Source: Aurifilum marmelostoma (lineage: Eukaryota; Ascomycota; Sordariomycetes; Diaporthales; Cryphonectriaceae). Taken from it: a stretch of 64,000 bases of DNA. The first letter of the stretch is position 1, and the number at the start of each line of letters is the position of its first letter. Positions 34,922 to 44,686 of this stretch are shown piece by piece. The notes under the pieces are model-generated. The model ran no database searches. It worked only from the letters and a program-made list of their open reading frames with translations, and was not told the DNA's origin. The position numbers and the translations under genes were made by a program. Where the stretch lies: assembly GCA_027559495.1 (NCBI GenBank), contig JAMXSV010000023.1:1178001-1242000 (forward strand), read 5' to 3'.

Positions 34922-35208
34922 TTACTTTTTGAGGTGGAGCGTCTCCTTGACTTTGTCCAGCGTCGACTTGTGCTCTCCTCCTGTCTGCTTGCCAGCCTCG
35001 GGAGCGCTGCCTTCCAAGCCAGCCGTCTTGACGCCGCCAATCATAGAGTCATCTCCTTGAACCTGTGCCTTGTCAGCCGGATTATCTCAAGAAGTGAGCC
35101 TGGTGTTCTGCTCTTGTCAGAGTGTGGACTGACCTTTTGCTCTTCAACTTCAGCTCGCTCCACGAGATCGTGGGCTTGGGCAGCAGCGTTGTCTGAGATT
35201 CCGCTCAT
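34922..35208 (-). CDS. 71-residue two-exon small protein
   Basis: Exons 35208-35134 and 35062-34922, intron of 71 nt with GTCAGT donor and CACAG acceptor, phase 0 throughout. The product starts MSGISDNAAAQAHDLVERAE and ends in a Lys-rich amphipathic stretch (STLDKVKETLHLKK). The middle is Gly/Lys/Glu-rich (GGVKTAGLEGSAPEAGKQTG) and hydrophilic, a composition seen in small stress-, spore- or LEA-like fungal proteins. There is no signal peptide and no Cys. No named family. Splice continuity and composition make it a likely real gene that is easily missed because neither exon alone is long. Confidence 0.65.
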
Positions 35209-36370
35209 GTTGATTATTGTTTCGGAAGTCTGGTCCTGTATCAAGATCGTTATTGATTTATGATCAGAGGTGTTGGTCAAGATCACTTTGGTAAGTAGAC
35301 ACAATATTCAAGTTCGAAGTGCCAAAGGGCAGCACCAGCACGCTCATGGCCACCAGCACCACCCCAGATTCTATATAGATGTCGTCCTAGCAGCGAGTCT
35401 GGCGGCAGCGCAACGACATATCGTCATCTTACGGCTCGTTCTGGGAAACGATGTGTCGGCAGAACGTCATCTGGCACACGAGAGAGGGGTTCAGGCCAAA
35501 GAGCTTCGAGAGCTCTCGCGGGCTTGACATCATAGTGCACACCCGCCCTTACCACCCGAGAAATATCACCCAAGAGATCGCCGTCTCCCGTTTTCGAATT
35601 GGCATGTGATGGAAGCGGGATCTGTGGTTAGAATTTTTATGATAGGCTGACGCGGGTACAATCGAGATCGTCTCTGTTTTGGGTACATTCGAGGGGTCAG
35701 GTAAAGACTGTTCATTAGCCCATAAGCTGAACACTGCGAGGCAAAGGCTGGCCATATTTTATCTGAAACACCAGATCGGTGTCTGCGGAGAGTTTGCAAC
35801 CGGTCGAGTGCATTTCTTGCGTTGATAAATACTGGTTTAAACACACTCACTCGGGTACATCAATTTGCTTGATATTGGATGATAATTACTTGTAGGGATT
35901 AATTAGCTGCAGCCCCAGGATGGTCTACAGTAGTGAGCAAGGCTTTAGATGCGCAGACTTGTTGCTTTAGTCCAGACTTACAGCCTCTAAATGGTACAAG
36001 GATGCACTGGGAAGATAACAGAAATGAAGCCTCAGACCAAATAAATAATACCGCTCTGGTCGTTACAGCAGCAAAGCACTAAGTAGCACTCAAGAGCGCT
36101 GTAGCCCACTGTACTTAGTGCCCGCTGTCACCAGGGCTCTTGCACACATCACCATGCTCGGCCCTCGTTATTTGTAGTGACAGGTTGGTTGCTAAGTGAC
36201 AGCAATGATACTACGCAAGAGAACTAGATGAGGGCTGTTCTAGAAATAATCAAAGATATGAGCATAAGGATTACAAGTTCCAGGGGAAAACAAAGTGTTT
36301 GAGCGAACGCTAAATGGAGTATTCAAACAGACTGGGAGACTAGGAAAAACAAAAGAAAGAAAAAAAAGAC
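35209..36370. other. Intergenic region before tRNA-Pro
   Basis: No gene seen. Contains two interleaved inverted repeats at 36076-36142 and an A-rich tract at about 36342-36368 immediately downstream of the tRNA gene. On the tRNA strand that tract is T-rich and can act as the RNA polymerase III terminator. Confidence 0.5.
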
Positions 36371-36459
36371 GGGTCTTGCCGTGGATCGAACACGGGGCCT
36401 CTCGCAATGATGATTAGGGTGGACCCTAAGCGAGAATCATACCACTAGACCACAAGACC
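36371..36459 (-). tRNA. tRNA-Pro(AGG): tRNA-Pro (anticodon AGG) with 17-nt intron
   Basis: 89 nt. The acceptor stem GGTCTTG pairs perfectly with CAAGACC. The D arm holds the A-box sequence (TGGTCTAGTGG), the T arm CCGTG-TTCGATC-CACGG carries the B-box. The anticodon stem TCTCGC/GCGAGA encloses TTAGGG then an intron at 36407-36423 between positions 37 and 38, the normal place for nuclear tRNA introns. Removing it gives a seven-base loop TTAGGGT with anticodon AGG (IGG after deamination), reading CCU/CCC Pro codons. A T-rich stretch follows the 3' end on the same strand. Confidence 0.95.
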
Positions 36460-38877
36460 TTGACGACGTGTCTCATCAGGGAAATTATATAGCCAGAACA
36501 GTACCTTGTCTACTGTGTGCACTCCAGCCACCGATGAAACACATTCCTGACGTCGCCTATGGTGTACGGCTCGTGGTGCTTCAAGTCGCGGTATAGCTTT
36601 TTATCAGTCCAATCGGCGAACTTAAGACTGTGACCGGAGAGGCATGTGCCAAGGGATTGCGAAAGTCAGGCTCTCCTCAGCAGTTCATCCTGATGAAGCA
36701 AGGACTTATGCCCCATAGGAAAAGGTCCATTTTATGCATATTTACACCTAATAATGAAAGGCAAATTACCACCTGCCGACAATTCTCTCCAAAATCATTA
36801 GGTGCAATCTGCCGCGTCGTTGTTGGTCTCATCCATGACACGGGCAGCGCCAAGAATGGAACAAGCCCTCAAGGAGGGTGCGGTGGCTGCAGATATGCAC
36901 CATCTCGACCTGCCTAATGTGGCGCATGCACAGTTAGTTGCCAAGCAGATAGATCCTGCTGTGGGTTGCACACCACAATCTGATCAGCTAGCAGGGCGCA
37001 GCCCGGCAGACCTATCCCACGCCACAGCGGATCCAGAGCAAGAATGTGCCTGGCCGATTGTGAGTTTCTCCGCGGGCTCGATCTTCCCTCGCTGCCTCCG
37101 CTTGTGACAGCTCATGGATTGATCGATATACCGCGTCTTTGCTTGCCCCAGATTTGCTCAGGTTGAGACGCTCAAGTGTTGACCCCTTGCGCTGCAACGC
37201 TGCGATGCGGCGCTAGTCATCGGTTCAAAGCCAATTTTACATACTGTTGGTAAGTAATTACGGCGCATGATGCAGAGCATTGAGCCAATGATGATAGCAG
37301 CGTGGAGCTTCTATGGATTGCGCTTTAGAATGACAGGACTTGAAAGAGCATCCGCGTATTAGTTTAGATTGCTAGCTCGATTGACAGGTTCGGCGACGGT
37401 TTTGTTTTCTGGGGAGGGAAGCCAACGCGAAAGACGGGCTCATACGATGTATCGTGATTTTTTTTTTCTGTTTTCCTATGGATATAATCCGAGCCAATCA
37501 AGAATTGGTGAATCAATCAGATTGGCTCCGAGTTAACTGCTTCCTATACATACAGCCCCAGGTTAGTCGGGCAAGCGGAAGGGTTACAGAGCCAGCCACA
37601 TGCTATGCAATTAAAGACGGTTTTCCTGTTTTGCCGCTTCGACTGAGTCGATAGTGAGAGCCCGTTGTGAGTCGAGTTATGATGCCGCATACAAGACTGC
37701 AACAGCTGAATCTGTAGTAACCTTGGGAGTATACAATGGGCGACAAAACAAGAGCCAAGTTGCTGGCTGGGTGTCGCAGTTGGCGGTGTGCGAGAACCTG
37801 CGGACTTAGCAAGCCGCTACAGTAGCTGTTTGAGGGGGTGCGGCCTGTCCCGGCCTGTGAACTGCTAGCGCGATACTGCTCATGGGCCCGTGGCTGGCCT
37901 GGCGTACTCAAATGCTACGGTATTTATGAAAGGATATCCTGGAGGCTGTCGAACAGACTGGGTTGCATGAGCATCTGAGGGGCACAATTATTCTATGAAG
38001 CTCAATACTCACGGTATGACGTATTGGGATGCTTCTCCGGACAAGTGCTGGGGCGTTACTGGTGCGCTATTACAATTCAGATTAGAGGTCAAGCGTTGAG
38101 ATAAGTAGCGATGGTAATTTGAAGCCTCACCGCAGCTTGCACAGCGGCCAAAGGACTTCCTGGTACCGGCCTAGCTGGCCTCACTAGCTCTCAACGTCTC
38201 GCAGCTTGGCGTCTCTCGTATCGTCACGAAATTGTGCAGATCCCTCCCCCAACTGCAGCCATCTTGCCAGGCAGCCTGTATCGCTTCGTGAGAGAGTCAC
38301 ATCATGGCGGGCGCCCTGGCCATGCCCCATCGGGAAGGAGGTTGGTTGTCTGTGCATATGCGGTACCTCTCCGCACGCACACTTGTGGACACTGAACCCG
38401 TCTGCTGCAACCCTCGTGCCGGTACTGTAGCTATTGGCCCCGCCTATAGCTCAGCTTTTACCACCTTGCTGTTGATAACGCCTTGGGGCCAATCGATCAT
38501 GTCATAATTGACCGTTTCCTAGCAACTTGGAGGGAGAGACCCTTGTAAAAATTGGCAGGCTAACATGGCAGTATTGATTCCAGAAGGCTGCCAAGTCCGA
38601 GCACAATGCTCCCTCCCATGAAGTCACACGCGATGCAGGCCCGGCACTCTCTGCAGTGGTGTGGCATCGGGATGCTATCTCACCGTTACCAACCCTAGGC
38701 AGAGATAAAGGGGCATCATAGAAGTATATAATGACTTGATAGACAAGGCCGCATGCCTTTCCCCCCACACGTTGTCGCTTTCAACGACTCGGCCCTCCTT
38801 CAGTGTGTAGTTGACGCAGAAACGAGCTGCTTCTCACCAACTTACTGCTTGCCCTTGGGCCAAGGTCTGCACAAAGC
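36460..38877. other. 2.4-kb intergenic region upstream of the sedolisin gene
   Basis: No supportable gene. Several ORFs of about 70-100 codons exist (for example 36802-37107), most starting at non-ATG codons and none with a domain. I see no further tRNA. Confidence 0.5.
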
Positions 38878-41462
38878 ATGTTGTTCCAGCCATTCATGAC
38901 CGCCCTCGCGGGCGCCATGGCCATATCCTCGGCCGTGGCAAGTCCGCTTGATAGGGGTCATGAGCTGAGCAAGAAGAGTGTCCCGGACACGCACATCCTT
39001 CATGAGCGCCAGCTGCCTCACGCGTCACGGAGCTGGGAGAAGAGGTCCAAGCTGGACCGGTCCCTGCTCCTGCCCATGAGGGTTGGTCTCCGACAGACCA
39101 ACCTGGATGAGGGCCACAATCTGTTGATGGACCGCTCAGACCCAAAGTCGCCTAATTTTGGGAAGCGGATGAGTGCCCATGAGGTCATTGACTTTTTCGC
39201 GCCCGAGAAGGAGTCTGTCGAGGTCGTCAGGGACTGGCTGGTAGCTGGGGGGATCGATGTCATGCGCATTACCCAATCCGTCAACAAACAGGTCAGGTCA
39301 TCTGCGCCCCAGGCTTCTTCTCTGATGATCACATGTGTCACATCATGGGCTCACATCTGTATGTACAGTGGATTCAATTTGACGCCACGACAGAGGAGGT
39401 CGAAGGTCTTCTCTACACCGAGTTCTACTTGTGGCACCATGGGCCCACTGGGTCCCAGGATATCGCGGCTGAAGAGTATCACATCCCGGCCAATGTCCAG
39501 GAGCATATCGACTACATCACTCCCGGCATCCGCCTCAGAACAGATCCTGGCCGTGTTCGCCGCCTCAAACGAGAGGCCGAGGCTGCAGCCCTTCGCAAGC
39601 GAGAGGTCCAGGCTCTGAACACGGGGCTGGAGGTCATCAATGCTGGCACCTTGCCGCCGCTGAACAACACCAACTGCGATTACTACGTCACGCATGAATG
39701 CATCCGCACCCAATACAGCATCCCAGAAGGCGACAAGGCAGCCCCTGGCAACGAGCTGGGTATCTTCGAGTCTCTCGATGACCACTACTCCAAGGAAGAC
39801 CTGGATGTGTTCTGGAGCACGCTCTACCCACAGATTCCGAACGGAACATACCCGACTGAGGAGAACATTGACGGTGCCTATGGAGCGACTACGGATGTCG
39901 CGGATGCAGGAGTTGAATCGGACCTGGACTTTGAGGCTTCACAGCCTCTGATCTGGCCGCAGAAGACCGTCCTGTTCCAAACGGATGATGAGTTCTACGA
40001 GATCAACGAGACTTCGATCGACACTCCCATCAGGGGGTTCTGGAACACTTTCTACGACGCTCTTGAGTATGTTGAGGCGCAATGATCTTTTGTTGCCATG
40101 GTGCTCATGACAACATCACCCTTCATGCCTTGAGCCACTTGAAGTTTTAAAGGGTTTTTGACTAACATGACACAATTAATTACAGTGGATCATATTGCAC
40201 TTACAGCGCATATGGCGAGACAGGAAACTGTGTAGCTCCCGAGTGCCTCGACCCTGTCTATCCAGACCCGAACCCAGGCGGCTACAAAGGTCAGCTGCAG
40301 TGCGGCGTCTACGAGCCTACCAACGTCATCTCCATCAGCTACGGCGGCGGCGAGTCCGATGTCCCTGCTTATTACACCAAGCGGAGGTGCGACGAGATCA
40401 TGAAGCTCGGCCTCCAGGGCGTCACCATCGTCATTTCGTCCGGCGACGACGGCGTTGGTTCATTCCCCGGGGATCCCACAGCGAGCGGCTGCGCTGGTCC
40501 TGACGAGACCGTCTTCTACCCGGCGAGCGATGCCAGCTGCCCGTACATCCTGGCCGTGGGGTCCACGCAGTTCATCAAGACCTCGAGCAACTCCTCGGTG
40601 CCCGTATACACAGAGTCGTCCACCACCCGCTTCCCCTCTGGCGGCGGCTTCTCTAATTACTTTGACACGCCCGACTACCAGAAGGACCAGGTCGCCACCT
40701 ACTTCGACTCCGTCACCCTCAACTTCACTGGATACACCGACCCAGGTGTGAACTTTTCTACCGTCGGCGATGGCGTCTGTGAGTAGTCATCTACCAATGC
40801 GTATTCAGAACGCTGTGCCCCGGACTTTTTGATGAGTTGTTCGGGAGTGCATAGCCATTGAGACTGACTAAATGCCCATCATATAGACAAGATCGGTGGC
40901 AGAGGCTACCCAGATGTCGCGGCCATTGGCGACTACTTTGTCATCCGAGCAGAAGGCACATGGGGTCGCGTGGGTGGCACGTCTCTGTCCGCACCCGTCT
41001 GGGCCTCCGTCCTGACGCTCGTCAACGAGGAGCGGCTGGCGGCTGGAAAGAGTACCCTGGGCTTTATCAACCCAACACTGGTATGTCAGATGAGACGTCT
41101 CATCCGAGAGCAAGCACCTCGCATTGATCTGGAGCCGTGTCGCTGATTCATTGACAGTACGCTCATCCGGAGGTCTTCTTCGACATCACGAATGGATCCA
41201 ATCCCAACTGTGGAACGACGGGATTCTTGTAAGTTTGTCGCACTCCACGAACGACCCTACTCTATATTCAAGAACTACGACTTACGCTGATCTTCATCTA
41301 GGGCTACCGAAGGATGGGATCCAGTCTCCGGTCTCGGGTGAGTTTGCTCTTTTTTTTTTTTTTTTTAAGTGTTTATTGCTGTTTGTTATTATCAGAAGAC
41401 TAATCAATTTCTATAGAACTCCTGTTTATCCCAAACTGTTGAGCCTTCTTCAGGACTTGTAG
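38878..41462 (+). CDS. Sedolisin-family (S53) secreted tripeptidyl-peptidase-like protease
   Basis: Seven exons: 38878-39291, 39369-40066, 40186-40778, 40887-41080, 41158-41228, 41302-41337, 41417-41462; 683 residues with every phase consistent. The family cleaves peptides at acidic pH outside the cell. A signal peptide covers about 1-21. The pro-region (about 30-220) has the activation-domain pattern, including SAHEVIDFFAP and WIQFDATTEEVEGLL, and dibasic sites (KREAEAAALRKRE) where Kex2 could cut. Catalytic residues: Glu321 and Asp325 in GVESDLDF, oxyanion Asp458 in SSGDDGVG, Ser601 in GGTSLSAP. The C-terminal ATEGWDPVSGLG motif carries the calcium-site region. The last two exons encode only about 27 residues. 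All active-site residues are present. Exact subtype (SED2-like or other) not decided. Confidence 0.95.
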
Positions 41463-42614
41463 GAAGAAGCTGGATACAACCAATTGCGTGTCTGGTACTT
41501 ACAATCATGGTGCGCATACGATCTGAACATTCAAGTACATGTATCAAAGTATTTCTAGACAATGAAGAGGCTCTGATGAGGATGAGAGGGCGACTTGATC
41601 TAAGTTGCATTTCTATTCGGCTTCAACAGAATTATCAATGTTACATTGTCCTTTCCCAAGCCTTGTTTCTGTCGTGACAATGAATTACTTCTTTAGGGAC
41701 TAAGGCCAAAGAAACCCCCTACGGTGCCTGGGTAGGATTAATTACACACTGCTAACTGGAACAGAGACACCTTCATACCTAGGTATATGCCACACCCCAT
41801 CCCCACTATGGTTCCACGAGTTAAAATAAGTGACGGCAATTTTCTTTCGTAACGTGGAAATCCCAGCCTTTACCTTAATGTGGGCAGTCATTCGAAACCA
41901 ACACCTCCAAACACAGCTGCCCCAGAAGGAAACGGAGAGAGCGGGGCTCAGCCGCCCGCCCACTCGGGACGTTTGCCTGAGAGGTGGAAATTCACGGCCT
42001 GGCGGACACGCACTTGAACCCCGGCCCCGGTATCCCATGACTTAGCAGCGGTCACTTCAGACCTGATATGATTTGATTTATACCCTCCACTGGCATCCCT
42101 AGACCTACATGAGTGCATACTCGTATGGCTGCGTATTCACGGGCCCGAACGCGGCTCGATACACGGTACTCAAAACATCCCTCCGCCTTGGCATAGCCAT
42201 ACGGCGTTATCCATGCGAGACGGGAAAATAAGGATGCCATCTTATTAGCATGGAACCTGACTTGTAATAATTACTACGCAGCGGAGGCTCCTTCACAGTG
42301 TTCAGCGTCGCGAAGTTTCAAAACAGTGGCCCTAGAATAAAACATGCGGTTCCACTGTCTCCATTGCCAAGGGAATGAGCCCCTCCGAGGGAATAAAGGA
42401 GAAACAAGAGAGGATCTCGGCTTGCAATCCAAGCTTCTAAATAAGTATAAATCTGAGCAGAGTAGATCCTTCTCTGCCCTCATGTTGACCGTTCCTGGTT
42501 TCCAGTGATAATCGTCGCACTCATTCACTTCTCCAGAACAGGTTCCACGGGCATCATCAGCCGGCTTTCTTAGTACATATTACCCGTCTATTTCTCCGTC
42601 CTCGCGTTCCGGAA
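41463..42614. other. Intergenic region
   Basis: No gene. Contains a second copy of the palindrome TACCTAGGTA at 41776-41785 and a TATA-like element at 42446-42451. A tRNA-like string near 42012 (cttgaaccccgg) does not fold into a tRNA. Confidence 0.5.
42446..42451 (+). promoter_or_regulatory. TATA-like element upstream of the secreted protein gene
   Basis: TATAAA 164 nt before the ATG at 42615; position fits a core promoter. Sequence evidence only. Confidence 0.35.
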
Positions 42615-43331
42615 ATGCAATACTCCATGGTCACCATTACCGCCCTCGCGGCTGGCGTGAACGCCTTCATCCCCGGCCTCATGCCTACCACCACCACGAG
42701 CCCGGAGAAGCGCGACGACACCTGGGGCGGCGCAGTTTCTCTCGGCCCTTCCAAGTCGACCATCATCCGCGCCGTCACGACGCTCACGCCCGGCACCGCG
42801 CCCTCGACCCAGAACGGCGAGCTCTTCCTCTGGCCCGGCATGAGCAACGGCACGGGCGATCTCATCCAGACGACGCTGGAGTCATGGCCCGACAACTCAT
42901 GGTGCGGCGCCACGACCGGGCAGTGGTGCGTGCGAGCCTCCGTGTTCGGCTCCTTTGGCCAGTACGACGGCGACTCGGCAGCAGTATCGGGCGACACGCC
43001 CGTGGAGATCGTCTACAGCCTCAGCGGCACCGTCTGGACGCAGACCGTCACCAACGCCGACACGGGGGCGGCGCTGAGCTCGTACGACATCGATGTGGGT
43101 GCCGGCGCCACCATGACTGGCTATGGAACCGGCACGGAGTGCGACGACAGCTGCTCGGGCACCATCGCTGCCCAGACGTACACGGGCACCACGATCACGC
43201 TGGCGGAGGCGGACGAGTCGTTTGGAGACACGATTGCCACCAGCGGCGGGGCGACGTACACCGGCCTGGCGACTGCGGATGGCGGTATTACCTGGACTAT
43301 TGAGGAGATGAATATTCCTGCCATGGACTAA
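42615..43331 (+). CDS. Secreted, Kex2-processed protein of unknown function
   Basis: 238 residues, intronless. The N-terminus MQYSMVTITALAAGVNA is a signal peptide; a Lys-Arg (EKRDDTWGG, about residues 30-38) suggests Kex2 removal of a short propeptide. The mature part is rich in Thr, Gly, Ser and Asp, has four Cys (two in SWCGATTGQWC, two in ECDDSC) that could form two disulfides, and alternates beta-strand-like segments, consistent with a concanavalin-type beta sandwich. Basic residues are almost absent after the propeptide, so the mature protein is strongly acidic, as in enzymes and effectors of acidic environments. I considered a G1 (eqolisin) peptidase because of the WGG and beta-rich look, but could not find its catalytic Gln/Glu motifs. 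It follows the sedolisin gene; joint extracellular use is only a guess. Confidence 0.75.
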   Translation: MQYSMVTITALAAGVNAFIPGLMPTTTTSPEKRDDTWGGAVSLGPSKSTIIRAVTTLTPGTAPSTQNGELFLWPGMSNGTGDLIQTTLESWPDNSWCGATTGQWCVRASVFGSFGQYDGDSAAVSGDTPVEIVYSLSGTVWTQTVTNADTGAALSSYDIDVGAGATMTGYGTGTECDDSCSGTIAAQTYTGTTITLAEADESFGDTIATSGGATYTGLATADGGITWTIEEMNIPAMD

Positions 43332-44186
43332 GCTGGGAGGCATCAGCAATCCTGTGGTGTGGCTTGTATATACTCTCGGATGTCAACCTCGCATGGCCAT
43401 ATAACCGTCTACCCTTAGACAATGTACCAGGATCGATAATCCATCAAAGTTTATCGTATGTATATTTATCCTATCCGAAGCCATCTTACACATTAGGTCA
43501 AATTCAATCCGTCTCACGTCTCTCACACTGGTTCTGAAGCTGCAGCAAGTTTGACAGTTTGTTTTTCTCCCCTGAATTTGGCGAATAATTATGCCTTGTG
43601 GATTCAACCTTGGATTTTATGAGCGAGAATCAATAATATAATATGATGCTTATCATGGGATATCTCGGTCAACCTCTGGATCAGGCTGCCAAACTTCGTG
43701 TGTGGATTCTCGAGTCCCTGACCGGCTGCTCATTTACACTGTCGGATTATTATCTCGTGATGCGGCAATTGAGATGAGTCGCAACGCCCCAGTGACTGGG
43801 AGCACATGAATGATCAACAAAGTAGCTACAAGTATTGAAAACGGCGGTCTCTCCACAGTTATTACACATGCGTGCATTGTAATGAATCATAGAAAAGAAA
43901 TACATTAATTACTTTGTAAAGGCGCTATCAGTGCAACCCAATGGAATCAAGCATTTATAGAACTCATCACACTAAGCATGCATCAAGATTTCTAGAATTG
44001 TTTTTATACTTTCTGACTGTACTAATTACTGTATTCTCCAAGTCTATAGTAGCGATGCTGACTATACACAAGGTACTATAACCTAGAGGCCTCATACTTG
44101 ATTCAGATAACAAAGATTACTAAAATACAACACAGAACCAGTCCAGATGCAGCAAACCTATATATGTAATTATACCCACCCAGGAA

Positions 44187-44211
44187 ATGCAGTTTGAAGT
44201 AGAAACTGCAT
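44187..44211. repeat. Perfect 9-bp hairpin
   Basis: ATGCAGTTT (44187-44195), loop GAAGTAG, AAACTGCAT (44203-44211). Confidence 0.85.
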
Positions 44212-44359
44212 CTGTTAAGATCTCCCTTCTATATTTTCTATAGTCTATTGCTAATCAAAATGCATCTACTGATGTACTTTGTACAGATAATCAATTAGTG
44301 TGGGTGTTGATGTACTTGCTATTTCACTTATGTACCGCTGGGTATTTCGCACTTACTCA

Positions 44360-44450
44360 TTCAGGCTTAGCCTTTTTCTTTTGTAAAGTATAGCCCAGCT
44401 GAGCTAAGCTTTGCCATTCAGCCCAGTAAAGCAAAGCTCAAAAGGCTGAA
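44360..44450. repeat. Imperfect nested inverted repeat at the edge of the AT-rich island
   Basis: Outer arms TTCAG/CCTTTT (44360-44364 and 44371-44376, split by GCTTAG) against AAAAGGCTGAA (44440-44450). Inner arms TGAGC/TTTGC (44400-44414, split by five bases) against GCAAAGCTCA (44431-44440). Both left arms carry a five- or six-base insertion relative to the right arms. Confidence 0.7.
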
Positions 44451-44686
44451 CCCCGCCCCCCCAGAGGCTCATTATGCTGACATTCCAATTTCCTCAACCT
44501 CACGCCTTCATCCCCTCTCATCGTCCCCCCGCGTAATCCAGCCCTCCAGAGGGTCGGGTATCAATGAGACATCGCGCTGGACCGTAGAGCATCTAGAACG
44601 ATGCTCAAGTCATTCTAGACGGATGATTTGATAGCAGATCACGCAGACATTGTCCAGAACTTGTTATTACCCCCTTGGTCGAACCT

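Larger units (their letters stand above)
43332..44686. other. AT-rich intergenic island with inverted repeats
   Basis: From about 43860 to 44350 the sequence is markedly AT-rich and lacks long open frames, unlike most flanking DNA. It contains a perfect 9-bp hairpin (44187-44211) and a larger imperfect inverted repeat (44360-44450). It could be a decayed, RIP-mutated element or simply AT-rich spacer; no transposase or reverse transcriptase remnant is readable. Confidence 0.5.

Noticed and set aside
41980..42050. tRNA-like string (cttgaaccccgg) on the minus strand
   Set aside because: No acceptor or anticodon stem can be built around it.
42615..43331. G1 (eqolisin) peptidase for the secreted protein
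   Set aside because: Beta-rich and acidic like eqolisins, but the catalytic Gln and Glu motifs are not found.
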